Source: Ramlibacter albus
Lineage (GTDB): Bacteria; Pseudomonadota; Gammaproteobacteria; Burkholderiales; Burkholderiaceae_C
Assembly (NCBI RefSeq): GCF_014297445.1
Contig: NZ_JACORU010000006.1
Location: forward strand, 186,001 to 250,000
Direction of reading: 5' to 3'
Length of the DNA stretch: 64,000 nucleotides
In this document: piece by piece, positions 47,453 to 59,806 of the stretch
Numbering within the stretch: the first letter of the stretch is position 1
Layout: every line of letters starts with the position of its first letter
Notes under the pieces: generated by a model
The model's input: the letters and a program-made list of their open reading frames with translations, nothing else
Told to the model about the DNA's origin: nothing
Database searches by the model: none
Position numbers and translations under genes: made by a program

Positions 47453-48535
47453 TCAGAACAACGAACCCTGCCCCTCGCACTCCGCCGGCGGCCGGAAGTC
47501 CCGCGAGTGCAACTCCACCCGCTCCTGGTTGAACCCCAGCCGCTTCACCGCCTTCTTGAACCGCTGCGCCAGCAGCTCCGCCCAGATGCCCTGCCCCTTC
47601 ATGCGCGTGGCGAAGTCCGCGTCGTAGTCCTTGCCGCCACGCAGGTCGTGCACGCGCGCCATCACGCGCTCGGCGCGGTCGGGGTAGTGCACCTGCAGCC
47701 ATTCCTTGAAGAGCGGCGCCACCTCCCAGGGCAGCCGCAGCACGTGATAGAACGCGCTGCGCGCGCCGGCCTCCCACGCGGCCTCCAGCACCTGTTCCAT
47801 GTCGTCGGTGAGGAAGGGGATCTGCGGCGCGAGGCTCACGCCGCAGGGCACGCCGTGTTCCGCGAGCGTCTTCAACAGCCGCAGCCGGCGATGCGGCGCC
47901 GCCGCGCGCGGCTCCAGCCTTCGCGCAAGGTCCGCGTCGAGCGTGGTGATGGTCACGTAGATCGCCGCCAGCCCCTGCGCCGCCATCGGCGCAATGAGGT
48001 CGAGGTCGCGCTCGACACCGCTCGATTTCGTCACCAATGAGAACGGGTGGTTCGTTTCGCGGAACAGCTCGATCACCTGCCGCGTGAGCTTCAACTCGCG
48101 CTCCACCGGCTGGTAGCAGTCCGTCGCCGTGCCGATGGCGATCATCTCCGGCTTGTACGACTTGCGCCCGAGCTCCTTGCGCAGGAGCGGCGCGATGTTT
48201 CGCTTGGCGATGATCTTCGTTTCGAAGTCGAGGCCGGGGGAGAGGTTCAGGTAGCTGTGGGTGGGGCGGGCGTAGCAGTAAACGCACCCATGCTCGCACC
48301 CCCGATACGGATTGATCGACTTGTCGAAATACACGTCCGGCGAGTCATTGCTGGTGATGATGCTGCGCGCGTCCTCCCAGATCACCTCGGTCTTCGGCGG
48401 CGCATGCTCGCCCTGCTCGAGCGTGCCCCAGCCGTCGTCGAAGGCGCCGCGCGCGACGCTCTCGAACCGGTGGGCCAGGCGCGACGCGGCGCCACGGCCC
48501 TTGATGGCCTCCAGGGGCAACCGCACTTCACTCAT
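47453..48535 (-). CDS. PA0069-family radical SAM protein (SplB-like)
   Basis: 360 residues. The [4Fe-4S] motif is in NPYRGCEHGCVYCYARP (CxxxCxxC), preceded by SINP and followed by GLDFETKII, PEMIAIGTATDCYQPVE and HPFSLVTKSSGVERDLDL, all typical of the PA0069/Rv2578c group related to spore photoproduct lyase SplB. The natural reaction is not established. ATG 48535 is preferred to an in-frame start at 48556 inside the upstream repeat. A LexA-like box lies about 95 bases upstream, hinting at DNA-damage control. Confidence 0.92.
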   Translation of the reverse strand: MSEVRLPLEAIKGRGAASRLAHRFESVARGAFDDGWGTLEQGEHAPPKTEVIWEDARSIITSNDSPDVYFDKSINPYRGCEHGCVYCYARPTHSYLNLSPGLDFETKIIAKRNIAPLLRKELGRKSYKPEMIAIGTATDCYQPVERELKLTRQVIELFRETNHPFSLVTKSSGVERDLDLIAPMAAQGLAAIYVTITTLDADLARRLEPRAAAPHRRLRLLKTLAEHGVPCGVSLAPQIPFLTDDMEQVLEAAWEAGARSAFYHVLRLPWEVAPLFKEWLQVHYPDRAERVMARVHDLRGGKDYDADFATRMKGQGIWAELLAQRFKKAVKRLGFNQERVELHSRDFRPPAECEGQGSLF

Positions 48536-48540
48536 TGCGC

Positions 48541-48613
48541 CGCCGGGCCGCCCCAAGGCGCAATAGCCCCCTCGGGGGGCAGCGGAGACACGAAGTGCGG
48601 AGCGTGGGGGCCC
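48541..48613. repeat. Comamonadaceae-type dispersed intergenic repeat
   Basis: GC-rich element with GCCGCCCCAAGG, CCCCCTCGGGGGGCAGCG and GGAGCGTGGGGGCC blocks in the order I recall for a common intergenic repeat of Comamonadaceae genomes. The CCCCCTCGGGGG part forms a tight hairpin. It lies directly before the radical SAM start. Confidence 0.6.
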
Positions 48614-48626
48614 ATTGACGCCATGA

Positions 48627-48646
48627 TACTGGATAAATAACCAGTG
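48627..48646. promoter_or_regulatory. LexA-like box
   Basis: TACTGGATAAATAACCAGTG has CTGG and CCAG arms separated by eight A/T-only bases, the CTGT-N8-ACAG architecture of LexA boxes with G/C substitutions also seen in natural half-sites. It is a GC-poor island between the divergent radical SAM and cyclase genes. Confidence 0.5.
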
Positions 48647-48724
48647 TGCGCTTGGGCATTTTGCCTAAGGCCGGGACGGATATTCCGTACGGGTCGGCCC
48701 GCGCCGGGTGGTGTCATACACCCC

Positions 48725-49873
48725 ATGCAAACCGCACCGCCCTTGCCCCGCGTCCTGGTCGTCGACGACACACCCGACAACCTGTTCCTGATGAGCGCGC
48801 TGCTCGAGGACGTGTACCAGGTGCAGACCGCCGACAACGGCCCCGCGGCGCTGGCGATGGCGGCTTCGGACACGCCGCCGGACATCATCCTGCTGGACAT
48901 CATGATGCCCGGCATGGACGGCTACGACGTGCTGCGCCGCCTGCGCCAGGACCCTGCGACCGCGGGCATCCCGGTCATCTTCCTCACCGCGCTCACCAGC
49001 ATCGAGGAAGAGCAGTTCGGCCTGGACCTCGGCGCCGTCGACTACATCACCAAGCCGATCAGCCCGCCCGTGCTGCTGGCGCGCGTCAACACGCACCTGG
49101 AGCGCAGCACCAACGCGCGCCGGCTGCAGGCGCTGTCCGAAAAGCTCGGCCGCTACCTCGCGCCGCAGGTGTACCGCTCGCTCTTCGACGGCACGCGCGA
49201 CGCCGAGATCCGCACGCACCGCAAGAAGCTCACGGTGTTCTTCTCCGACATCAAGGACTTCACCGCCGTCACCTCGAAGTGGCAGCCGGAGGACATCACC
49301 TTCCTGCTGAACAACTACTTCTCCGAGATGTCGAAGATCGCCGCGGAGTACGGCGGCACGCTCGACAAGTTCATCGGCGACGCGATGCTGGTGTTCTTCG
49401 GCGACCCCGACACGCACGGCGAGAAGCAGGACGCGCTGGCCTGCGTGCGCATGGCGCTCGCGATGCAGCGGCGCATGGCGGAGCTGCAGGTGATGTGGCG
49501 CGAGCTCGGCGCCGACAAGAGCTTCCAGTTCCGCTGCGGCATCAACACCGGCTGGTGCGACGTGGGCAACTTCGGCAGCGACCTGCGAATGGACTACACG
49601 ATCATCGGGACGGAAGTGAACAAGGCCGCGCGCCTCGAACAGGCCGCGGAGCCGGGCGGCGTGCTGATCTCGCGCGAGACCTGGCAACTGGTGCGCGACG
49701 AAATCGTCGCGGAGGAGCAGTTGCCCGTGCAGGCCAAGGGCTTCAGCGAACCGCTGGCCGCCTACTCGGTCATTGCCGAACGCGAAAGCGGCGCGGCGCG
49801 CAAGGTGTTCCAGTGGGAGCGCCTGGGCATGCGCGTGCTGGCCGACGTGGGCCGCACGGCCGCCGCACACTGA
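48725..49873 (+). CDS. Response regulator with class III adenylate cyclase output
   Basis: 382 residues: receiver domain ([20 protein letters not shown]; phospho-Asp in [14 protein letters not shown]), a short coiled linker, then a class III nucleotide cyclase domain (about 160-330) with metal-binding [34 protein letters not shown] and [18 protein letters not shown]. The Lys in DKFIGD and Thr in IIGT fit ATP rather than GTP, so cAMP is the likely product, switched by phosphorylation. The hybrid kinase gene starts 13 bases downstream and is the natural partner. Confidence 0.92.
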   Translation: MQTAPPLPRVLVVDDTPDNLFLMSALLEDVYQVQTADNGPAALAMAASDTPPDIILLDIMMPGMDGYDVLRRLRQDPATAGIPVIFLTALTSIEEEQFGLDLGAVDYITKPISPPVLLARVNTHLERSTNARRLQALSEKLGRYLAPQVYRSLFDGTRDAEIRTHRKKLTVFFSDIKDFTAVTSKWQPEDITFLLNNYFSEMSKIAAEYGGTLDKFIGDAMLVFFGDPDTHGEKQDALACVRMALAMQRRMAELQVMWRELGADKSFQFRCGINTGWCDVGNFGSDLRMDYTIIGTEVNKAARLEQAAEPGGVLISRETWQLVRDEIVAEEQLPVQAKGFSEPLAAYSVIAERESGAARKVFQWERLGMRVLADVGRTAAAH

Positions 49874-49886
49874 GGAGGACGGGACG

Positions 49887-52718
<2,832 letters not shown>

Positions 52719-52737
52719 GCGTTGGCACAATGGCGGG

Positions 52738-54075
52738 GTGGACACCCTGCTGCTCTCGCGCCTCCAGTTCGCGGCCAACATCAGCTTCCACATCCTCTTT
52801 CCCACGGTCAACATCGCGCTGTGCTGGTTCCTGGTGTACTTCCGGGCGCGGCGCTGGGAAGAGGCCTATTACCTCTGGACCAAGATCTTCGCGCTGACCT
52901 TCGCGCTCGGCGTGGTGTCGGGCATCACCATGAGCTTCCAGTTCGGCACCAACTGGCCGGGCTACATGGAGAAGGCGGGCAACATCGCGGGCCCGCTGCT
53001 CGGCTACGAGGTGCTGACGGCCTTCTTCCTCGAAGCGACCTTCCTCGGGATCATGCTGTTCGGGCGCAACCGTGTGTCCGAGCGCATGCACCTCTTCGCG
53101 ACACTGATGGTGGCTGGGGGGACGACGCTCTCGGCGTTCTGGATCCTCAGCCTGAACTCGTGGATGCAGACGCCCACGGGCTACACCATGATCGACGGCA
53201 AGCTGCATGCGGCCAGCTGGCTGCAGGTGATCTTCAACCCGTCGTTCCCGTACCGGCTCGTTCACAAGCTTCTGGCGTCGACGCTGACGGTGTCCTTCCT
53301 CATTGCCGGGCTCTCCGCGTGGCAACTGCTGCGGGGCACGGCCAACACCGGCACGCACCGTGCGCTGCGCACGGGCGTGATCGCTGCAGCCGTCGCGATC
53401 CCGCTGCAGATCCTCGCCGGCGACATGCACGGCCTGAACACGCTGGAGCACCAGCCCGCCAAGATCGCTGCCATCGAGGGCATCTGGCACACCGAGAAAG
53501 GCGCGCCGCTCACTCTCTTCGGCTGGCCGAACGAGAAGGAGAAGCGCACCGACTTCGCCGTGCAGGTGCCCAAGCTCGCGAGCCTGATCCTCGCGCACGA
53601 CATCGACGCGGAGCTGAAGGGGCTGAACGAGTTTCCCGACGCGCATCCGCCCGTGGCGCCGGTGTTCTGGAGCTTCCGGGTGATGGTGGGCATGGGGGTG
53701 CTGATGCTCGCGGTGTCGTGGTACTCGGCGTGGCGGCTGTGGCGGCGGCATGAAGGTGACTACCCGCGCCACGTCCTGCGGCTGCTGGCCTCGATGACGT
53801 TCGCCGGGTGGGTCGCGACGCTCGCCGGCTGGTACGTCACCGAGATCGGGCGGCAGCCCTTCCTCGTCTACGGCTTGCTGCGCACCGCCGACCTTGTCGC
53901 GGACCATCCGCCCGCGATGGTGCTGTCTACGCTTGTGGCCTACCTCGCCGTCTATGCGTTCCTGCTGATCGCGTACGTGCTGGTGCTGATGTACATGGCC
54001 GAGCATCCGGCCATGCCGACGCCCGACACACCGCAAAGCCCGAAGGCGGCAGCACCGATCGGAGGCCCCGCATGA
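52738..54075 (+). CDS. cioA: Cytochrome bd-type quinol oxidase subunit I (CioA/CydA)
   Basis: 445 residues from GTG 52738. Nine or so membrane helices; haem ligands are expected in NISFHILFPTVN, RLVHKLLAST and the Met of the MGMGVLML helix. GRQPFLVYGLLRTAD near the end is characteristic of the bd family, and the short Q-loop places it with the cyanide-insensitive CioA type rather than long-loop E. coli CydA. Terminal quinol oxidase in the inner membrane, useful at low oxygen or under respiratory poisons. Overlaps cioB by four bases (ATGA). Confidence 0.93.
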   Translation: MDTLLLSRLQFAANISFHILFPTVNIALCWFLVYFRARRWEEAYYLWTKIFALTFALGVVSGITMSFQFGTNWPGYMEKAGNIAGPLLGYEVLTAFFLEATFLGIMLFGRNRVSERMHLFATLMVAGGTTLSAFWILSLNSWMQTPTGYTMIDGKLHAASWLQVIFNPSFPYRLVHKLLASTLTVSFLIAGLSAWQLLRGTANTGTHRALRTGVIAAAVAIPLQILAGDMHGLNTLEHQPAKIAAIEGIWHTEKGAPLTLFGWPNEKEKRTDFAVQVPKLASLILAHDIDAELKGLNEFPDAHPPVAPVFWSFRVMVGMGVLMLAVSWYSAWRLWRRHEGDYPRHVLRLLASMTFAGWVATLAGWYVTEIGRQPFLVYGLLRTADLVADHPPAMVLSTLVAYLAVYAFLLIAYVLVLMYMAEHPAMPTPDTPQSPKAAAPIGGPA

Positions 54076-55070
54076 CGTTCGAAGAAGCGCTGCCCCTCGT
54101 GTTCATGGCTGTGATGGGCCTCGCATTGCTCGCTTATGTGGTGCTCGACGGCTATGACCTCGGCGTCGGCCTGCTGCTGCCGTTCGCGAGCGACGAGCAG
54201 AAGGACGTGATGGTCTCCAGCATCGGGCCGTTCTGGGACGCCAACGAGACCTGGCTCGTGCTGGGCATCGGCGTGCTGCTCGTCGCTTTCCCGCGCGCGC
54301 ATGGCATCGTGCTGTCGGCGCTGTACCTGCCGGTGGCCGTGATGCTCATCGGCCTGATCCTGCGCGGCGTGTCGTTCGACTTTCGCGTGAAGGCGCGCGC
54401 GGCGCACAAGGGTCTCTGGAACCGGCTCTTCTCCATCGGCTCGCTGCTCGCCGCAATGGCGCAGGGCTGGATGCTGGGCAGCTACCTCACGGGTTTCGAT
54501 TACGGCACATGGTCGCTGCTGTTCAGCCTCGGCATCGCGGTCACGCTGCCGACGGCGTACGCGGTGCTCGGGTCGGGCTGGCTGGTGATGAAGACCGAAG
54601 GCGAGCTGCAAGCCAAGTCCATCGCGTGGGCGCGCAAGCTGCTGTGGCCCATGGGCGCTGCCCTCGTCGGCATCTCGCTCGCCTCGCCGCTCGTGAGCCA
54701 GACGGTGTGGAACCGCTGGTTCGCGATGCCGCAGTTCATCGGGCTGCTGCCGATCCCCCTCGCGTGCATCGCGGCTTTCTACGCGGCGTTCCAGGTGGTC
54801 CGCAAGCGCGAGATCGTGGCCGCGGGTTATGGCTGGGTGATCTTCGCGAGCACCGTGCTCGTGTTCGTCATGGCCTTCCTCGGCCTCGCGTACAGCCTCT
54901 ACCCTTACATCGTGATCGACCGCCTCACCGTCTGGCAGGCCGCCAGCGCGCACGAGTCGCTGGTGTTCATCTTCGTGGGGGTGGCAATCACCCTGCCCGC
55001 GATCATCGTCTACACGGTCTACATGTACCGCGTGTTCTGGGGGAAGGCAAAAGCCCTGTCGTACGTCTAG
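54072..55070 (+). CDS. cioB: Cytochrome bd-type quinol oxidase subunit II (CioB/CydB)
   Basis: 332-residue membrane partner of subunit I, with VVLDGYDLGVGLLLPF near the N-terminus, FWDANETWLVLG and LPVAVMLIGLILRGVSFDFR, all standard for CydB. No small CydX-like frame is evident downstream. Its stop overlaps the stop of the convergent nitronate monooxygenase gene in the four bases CTAG at 55067-55070. Confidence 0.95.
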   Translation: MTFEEALPLVFMAVMGLALLAYVVLDGYDLGVGLLLPFASDEQKDVMVSSIGPFWDANETWLVLGIGVLLVAFPRAHGIVLSALYLPVAVMLIGLILRGVSFDFRVKARAAHKGLWNRLFSIGSLLAAMAQGWMLGSYLTGFDYGTWSLLFSLGIAVTLPTAYAVLGSGWLVMKTEGELQAKSIAWARKLLWPMGAALVGISLASPLVSQTVWNRWFAMPQFIGLLPIPLACIAAFYAAFQVVRKREIVAAGYGWVIFASTVLVFVMAFLGLAYSLYPYIVIDRLTVWQAASAHESLVFIFVGVAITLPAIIVYTVYMYRVFWGKAKALSYV

Positions 55071-56044
55071 GCCGCTTCGAGCGCCGGCGCGAGGCGCTCG
55101 CGCGCCGCGTCGTACTCGCGCTTGAGCTTCGCGACGAATTGGGCGGCCGTGGTGACTTCGCTCACCACGCCGATGCCCTGCCCGCAACCCCAGATCTCCT
55201 TCCAGGCCTTCGGCTTGCTGCCCTCGCCGCCGCCGAAGTTCATCTTCGTGGGGTCGCTCTCGGGCAGGTTGTCGGGATCGAGGCCCACCTTGCGGATGCT
55301 GGGGGCGAGGTAGTTGCCGTGCACGCCTGTGAAGAGGCTGGAGTACACGATGTCGTCGGAGTTGCTCTCGACGATGCACTGCTTGTACTCGTCGCTCGCG
55401 CGCGCTTCCTGCGTGGCGATGAAGGCCGAGCCGATGTACGCGAAGTCGGCGCCCATCGCTTGCGCCGCGAGCACCGCACCGCCGGTGGCAATGGAGCCGC
55501 TCAGTGCGAGCGGGCCGTCGAACCACTGTCGGATTTCCTGCACCAGCGCGAACGGGCTCTTGATCCCCGCGTGGCCGCCCGCACCGGCCGCCACCGCGAT
55601 CAGGCCGTCGGCGCCTTTCTCGATCGCCTTGTGCGCGAACTTGTTGTTGATGATGTCGTGCAGCACGACGCCGCCATAGGAATGGATCGCCTCGTTCACG
55701 TCCGTGCGCGCGCCCAGCGACGTGATGATGATCGGCACCTTGTACTTCACGACCATCTCCATGTCGTGCTCGAGCCGGTCGTTGCTCTTGTGCACGATCT
55801 GGTTGATGGCGAAGGGCGCGGCGGGCTTGTCCGGGTTGGCGCGGTTGTAAGCGGCCAGCGTCTCGGTGATCTCGTGCAGCCACTCGTCCAGCTGCGCGGC
55901 CGGACGCGCGTTCAGCGCGGGCATGCTGCCCACGATGCCGGCCTTGCACTGCTCGATCACCAGCTTCGGGTTGCTGATGATGAAGAGCGGCGAGCCGATG
56001 ACAGGGAGCGCGAGGTTGCGCAGGGCGGCGGGGAGTTTGGACAT
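55067..56044 (-). CDS. Nitronate monooxygenase family FMN enzyme
   Basis: 325 residues, TIM-barrel FMN protein: LPVIGSPLFIISNPKLV, VVLHDIINNKFAHKAIEKGA, the catalytic-His segment AAGAGGHAGIKSPF and GSIATGGAVLAAQAMGADFA. Members oxidise nitronates or act as enoyl reductases; here the nearby acyl-CoA dehydrogenase and etf genes leave both possible. ATG 56044 starts the conserved part; an upstream in-frame start would read through an operator-like palindrome. A motif shared with the etfB promoter precedes it. Confidence 0.92.
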   Translation of the reverse strand: MSKLPAALRNLALPVIGSPLFIISNPKLVIEQCKAGIVGSMPALNARPAAQLDEWLHEITETLAAYNRANPDKPAAPFAINQIVHKSNDRLEHDMEMVVKYKVPIIITSLGARTDVNEAIHSYGGVVLHDIINNKFAHKAIEKGADGLIAVAAGAGGHAGIKSPFALVQEIRQWFDGPLALSGSIATGGAVLAAQAMGADFAYIGSAFIATQEARASDEYKQCIVESNSDDIVYSSLFTGVHGNYLAPSIRKVGLDPDNLPESDPTKMNFGGGEGSKPKAWKEIWGCGQGIGVVSEVTTAAQFVAKLKREYDAARERLAPALEAA

Positions 56045-56066
56045 GGGCTCGATTTCAGCAAAAAAG

Positions 56067-56080
56067 CACGACCGTTCGTG
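56067..56080. promoter_or_regulatory. Palindrome with ACGACCGTTC core upstream of nitronate monooxygenase
   Basis: CACGACCGTTCGTG has arms CACGA/TCGTG and follows a run of A residues. The 10-base core ACGACCGTTC and the A-run recur before etfB at 59665-59684, suggesting one regulator for both units. It lies 23 bases before the start codon. Confidence 0.45.
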
Positions 56081-56090
56081 TCGCGGAGTT

Positions 56091-56117
56091 GTCACCCCGG
56101 GCTTGACCCGGGGTCCA
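56091..56117. repeat. 27-bp dispersed repeat, copy 2 (inverted)
   Basis: Exact reverse complement of 37298-37324. It lies in the 76-base gap between the nitronate monooxygenase start and the acyl-CoA dehydrogenase stop, four bases from the latter. Its palindromic core can form a strong hairpin and may end the acyl-CoA dehydrogenase transcript. Confidence 0.8.
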
Positions 56118-56120
56118 GCC

Positions 56121-57911
56121 TCAGAAGGCCTCTTGGGGCAGCGCCATCACGCTGTCGGCGCCGTCGACGATCGCATCGCGGGCCGCGGGCACGCGCGTGA
56201 GGATGTGGTCGGCATAGAAACGCGCGGTGGCGACCTTTGCCTTCATGAAGTCCACGTCCTCGCCCTTCGCGGCGAGGTCCTCGGCCGCCATCAGCGAACG
56301 CGCGAGCTGCCAGCCGGCCACGAGGTTGCCCGTGAGCAGCAGGTACGGCACGGAGCCGGCAAACGCCGCGTTCGGCGACGCCTTGCCCTGCTGCGCGATG
56401 AACGCGACGACGTCGAGGAAGGCCTTGCGCGCGGCGCCGAGGCGCTTGGCAACCGCCTTCGCATCGGCGCTGCTGCGCCTGGCGAGCTCGCCTTCGGTCT
56501 TCTCGACCTGCGCCGCGATGGCCTGCGCCGTCTGCCCGCCGTCGCGCGCCGTCTTGCGGCCCACGAGGTCGTTGGCCTGGATCGCCGTCGTGCCTTCGTA
56601 GATGGTGAGGATGCGCGAGTCGCGGTAGTACTGCGCCGCGCCGGTCTCCTCGATGAAGCCCATGCCGCCGTGCACCTGCACGCCCAGCGACGTGACTTCC
56701 AGCGACATCTCGGTGGAATAGCCCTTCACCAGCGGCACGAGGAACTCGTAGAACGCCTGGTTCTGCTTGCGCACTTCCGCGTCGGGGTGGTGGTGCGCGG
56801 CGTCGTAGGCGGACGCAGCGACCGTCGCCATCGCGCGGCACCCTTCGGTGAGCGCACGCATGGTCATCAGCATGCGGCGCACGTCGGGGTGGTGGATGAT
56901 CGTCGCCGACGCATTCACCGAGCCGTCGACGGGACGCGACTGCACGCGCTCCTTCGCGAACGCGGCGGCCTTCTGGTAGGCGCGCTCCGCAACCGCGATG
57001 CCTTGCACGCCGACGGCGTAGCGCGCGGCATTCATCATGATGAACATGTACTCGAGGCCGCGGTTCTCCTGGCCCACGAGGTAACCGATGGCGCCGCCCT
57101 TGTCGCCGTATTGCAGAACGGCAGTCGGCGAAGCCTTGATGCCCAGCTTGTGCTCGATGCTCACGCAGTGCACGTCGTTACGCGCGCCGAGCGAGCCGTC
57201 CTTGTTGACGAGGAACTTGGGGACCACGAACAGGCTGATGCCCTTCACGCCCTCGGGCGCGCCGGGGATGCGGGCCAGCACAAGGTGGACGATGTTGCCG
57301 CCGTAGTCGTGCTCGCCGTAGGTGATGAAGATCTTGGTGCCGAAGACCTTGTACGTGCCGTCCGGCTGCGGCTCGGCGCGCGAGCGCACCATCGAGAGGT
57401 CGCTGCCGGCCTGCGGCTCGGTGAGGTTCATCGTGCCGGTCCACTCGCCGCTCACGAGCTTCTCGAGGTACGTGGCCTTCAGTTCATCGGAGCCCGCGGT
57501 GAGCAGAGCTTCGATGGCGCCGTCGGTGAGCAGCGGACACAGCGCGAAGCTGAGGTTGGCCGAGTTGAGCATCTCGCCGCACGCCGCGCCGATGGTCTTC
57601 GGCAGGCCTTGCCCGCCGAAATCCGTCGGGTGCTGCAGGCCTTGCCAGCCGCCCTCCGCATACTGCTTGTACGCGTCCTTGAAGCCGGGCGTCGTGGTGA
57701 CCACGCCGTCCTTCCACGAGGAAGGCTGCAGGTCGCCCGCGACGTTGAGCGGCGCCACCACGCCTTCGTTGAACTTCGCGCATTCCTCGAGCACCGCCTG
57801 CGCGGTCTCGAAGCCGGCTTCCTCGAAGCCGGGCAACTGTGCGATCTGGTCGATGCCCGCGAGGTGGCGGATGTCGAACAGCATGTCCTTGACGGGGGCG
57901 CGGTAGCTCAT
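56121..57911 (-). CDS. Acyl-CoA dehydrogenase, 600-residue (DmdC/FadE-like) type
   Basis: 596 residues, the long acyl-CoA dehydrogenase form with an N-terminal extension and a C-terminal extra domain. FAD/substrate segments: GTMNLTEPQAGSDLSMVRSR, VFGTKIFITYGEHDY, GVQVHGGMGFIEETGAAQYY and the catalytic-Glu stretch ILTIYEGTTAIQANDLVGRK. It introduces the alpha-beta double bond in an acyl-CoA (possibly 3-methylthiopropionyl-CoA by resemblance, or fatty acyl-CoA) and passes electrons to the EtfAB encoded just upstream. Eight bases separate it from etfA. Confidence 0.94.
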   Translation of the reverse strand: MSYRAPVKDMLFDIRHLAGIDQIAQLPGFEEAGFETAQAVLEECAKFNEGVVAPLNVAGDLQPSSWKDGVVTTTPGFKDAYKQYAEGGWQGLQHPTDFGGQGLPKTIGAACGEMLNSANLSFALCPLLTDGAIEALLTAGSDELKATYLEKLVSGEWTGTMNLTEPQAGSDLSMVRSRAEPQPDGTYKVFGTKIFITYGEHDYGGNIVHLVLARIPGAPEGVKGISLFVVPKFLVNKDGSLGARNDVHCVSIEHKLGIKASPTAVLQYGDKGGAIGYLVGQENRGLEYMFIMMNAARYAVGVQGIAVAERAYQKAAAFAKERVQSRPVDGSVNASATIIHHPDVRRMLMTMRALTEGCRAMATVAASAYDAAHHHPDAEVRKQNQAFYEFLVPLVKGYSTEMSLEVTSLGVQVHGGMGFIEETGAAQYYRDSRILTIYEGTTAIQANDLVGRKTARDGGQTAQAIAAQVEKTEGELARRSSADAKAVAKRLGAARKAFLDVVAFIAQQGKASPNAAFAGSVPYLLLTGNLVAGWQLARSLMAAEDLAAKGEDVDFMKAKVATARFYADHILTRVPAARDAIVDGADSVMALPQEAF

Positions 57912-57919
57912 GGCTGGCC

Positions 57920-58852
57920 TCAGAGTGCTTTGATCAGCTCGGGAACTGCGGTGAAGAGGTCGGCTTCGAGGCCGTAGTCGGCCACGGAGAAGATCGGCGC
58001 TTCCGGATCCTTGTTGATCGCGACGATCACCTTCGAATCCTTCATGCCGGCCAGGTGCTGGATCGCGCCGCTGATACCGCAGGCGATGTACAGCTGCGGC
58101 GCGACGATCTTGCCGGTCTGGCCGACCTGGAAGTCGTTGGGCGCGTAGCCCGCGTCGACCGCGGCGCGCGACGCACCGATAGCGGCACCCAGCTTGTCGG
58201 CCAGCGGCTCCAGCACTTCGTGGAACTTCTCGCTGGAGCCGAGCGCGCGGCCGCCGGACACGATGATCTTGGCGGCGGTGAGCTCGGGGCGGTCGCTCTT
58301 GGCGATCTCCTGGCCGACGAAGCTCGACTTGCCGCTGTCGGCGACGGAGCTGGCGCTCTCGACGCTCGCGCTCCCGCCGGTGGTGGCTGCCGGGTCGAAC
58401 GCCGTCGTGCGAACGGTGATCACCTTGATGGCGTCGCTGCTCTGCACCGTGGCGATCGCGTTGCCGGCGTAGATCGGGCGCTCGAACGTGTCGGCGGCAT
58501 CCACCTTCGTGATGTCGCTGATCTGCGCGACGTCCAGCTTCGCGGCCACGCGCGGCGCGACGTTCTTGCCGGCCGCAGTCGCGGGGAACAGGATGTGCGA
58601 ATAGTTCTGCGCGATGGCCAGCACCTGCGCGGCGACGTTCTCGGCGAGGCCGTGCGCGAACTGCGCGCCGTCGGCGTGGATCACCTTGGCCACACCCGCG
58701 ATCTGCGCGGCGGCCTTGGCGGCTTCACCGGCGTTCTCGCCGGCGACCAGCACGTGGACGTCGCCGCCGCAGGCCAGAGCGGCCGTGACGGTGTTGAGGG
58801 TCGCGCCGCGGATGTGCGCGTTGTCGTGTTCGGCAATGACGAGGGATGCCAT
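57920..58852 (-). CDS. etfA: Electron transfer flavoprotein alpha subunit
   Basis: 310 residues, normal length. The C-terminal FAD domain has [60 protein letters not shown] and [20 protein letters not shown], all classic EtfA. With EtfB it shuttles electrons from acyl-CoA dehydrogenases to the quinone pool through ETF-QO. It starts one base after the etfB stop. Confidence 0.97.
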   Translation of the reverse strand: MASLVIAEHDNAHIRGATLNTVTAALACGGDVHVLVAGENAGEAAKAAAQIAGVAKVIHADGAQFAHGLAENVAAQVLAIAQNYSHILFPATAAGKNVAPRVAAKLDVAQISDITKVDAADTFERPIYAGNAIATVQSSDAIKVITVRTTAFDPAATTGGSASVESASSVADSGKSSFVGQEIAKSDRPELTAAKIIVSGGRALGSSEKFHEVLEPLADKLGAAIGASRAAVDAGYAPNDFQVGQTGKIVAPQLYIACGISGAIQHLAGMKDSKVIVAINKDPEAPIFSVADYGLEADLFTAVPELIKAL

Positions 58853-58853
58853 C

Positions 58854-59603
58854 TCAGATCACCTTGGCTTCAGTCTTGAGTTTCTGCACGAGGGTGGCCA
58901 CGTCGGGCACCTTCACACCGGCGCTGCGCTTGGGCGGCTCAGTGACTTTGAGGGTCTTCAGGCGCGGCTTGACGTCCACGCCCAGGTCCTCGGGCTTGAC
59001 GGTGTCCAGTTGCTTCTTCTTGGCCTTCATGATGTTGGGCAGCGTCACGTAGCGCGGCTCATTGAGGCGCAGGTCGGTCGTCACCACGGCAGGCAGCGAG
59101 ACGGAGATCGTCTCCAGGCCGCCATCCACTTCGCGCGTGACGTTCGCCTTGCCGTCGGCCACTTCGACCTTCGAAGCGAAGGTGGCTTGCGGCAGGTCCG
59201 CGAGCGCGGCGAGCATCTGGCCCGTCTGGTTGGCGTCGTCGTCGATCGCCTGCTTGCCCAGGATCACGAGGCCGGGCTGCTCCTTGTCGACCAGCGCCTT
59301 GAGCAGCTTGGCGACGGCCAGCGGCTGCAGCTCTTCGTCGGTCTGCACCAGGATCGCTCGGTCCGCGCCGATCGCCATCGCCGTGCGCAGCGTCTCCTGG
59401 CATTGAGCGACGCCGCACGAGACGGCGATCACCTCGGTGACCACGCCCTTTTCCTTCAGGCGGACGGCCTCCTCGACGGCGATCTCGTCGAAGGGGTTCA
59501 TGGACATCTTGACGTTGGCGATGTCCACACCCGTGTTGTCCGACTTGACTCGGACCTTCACGTTGTAGTCCACCACGCGCTTGACTGCGACGAGGGCCTT
59601 CAT
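58854..59603 (-). CDS. etfB: Electron transfer flavoprotein beta subunit
   Basis: 249 residues: [58 protein letters not shown] and [16 protein letters not shown] are the usual EtfB segments including the AMP-binding and recognition-loop regions. First gene of the etfB-etfA-acyl-CoA dehydrogenase operon, with AGGAG nine bases before ATG 59603 and two operator-like palindromes and a TATAAT box upstream. Confidence 0.97.
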   Translation of the reverse strand: MKALVAVKRVVDYNVKVRVKSDNTGVDIANVKMSMNPFDEIAVEEAVRLKEKGVVTEVIAVSCGVAQCQETLRTAMAIGADRAILVQTDEELQPLAVAKLLKALVDKEQPGLVILGKQAIDDDANQTGQMLAALADLPQATFASKVEVADGKANVTREVDGGLETISVSLPAVVTTDLRLNEPRYVTLPNIMKAKKKQLDTVKPEDLGVDVKPRLKTLKVTEPPKRSAGVKVPDVATLVQKLKTEAKVI

Positions 59604-59627
59604 GCTGGGGAGCTCCTGGGGATTGAC

Positions 59628-59639
59628 GTTTACGTAAAC
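59628..59639. promoter_or_regulatory. Perfect palindrome GTTTACGTAAAC in etfB leader
   Basis: A perfect 12-base palindrome in TTGACGTTTACGTAAACTGG, 25 bases before the etfB ATG. It resembles, from memory, the TTTACGTAAACG-type site of the MerR-family regulator LiuR that controls branched-chain amino acid and acyl-CoA genes. Confidence 0.55.
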
Positions 59640-59672
59640 TGGAATTCTAGGGCGGCGGCCGCCCAAAAAATC

Positions 59673-59684
59673 GAACGACCGTTC
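59673..59684. promoter_or_regulatory. Palindrome GAACGACCGTTC in etfB promoter
   Basis: Arms GAACG/CGTTC around AC, directly downstream of a TATAAT (59694-59699, minus strand) that would serve as the -10 box, so a bound repressor would block the start. It shares ACGACCGTTC with the site at 56067-56080. TetR-family fatty-acid regulators use sites of this shape. Confidence 0.5.
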
Positions 59685-59806
59685 TATTTTAGGATTATAG
59701 GGTTCGAAATTCGCCGACCGCGCGGTTGGTGAATCCGGGTAAGTCAGGACCGTGACACGCGAACCCGCGACTTACAGTCCTTGCGAACCTACAAGGAGTT
59801 GCCCGG

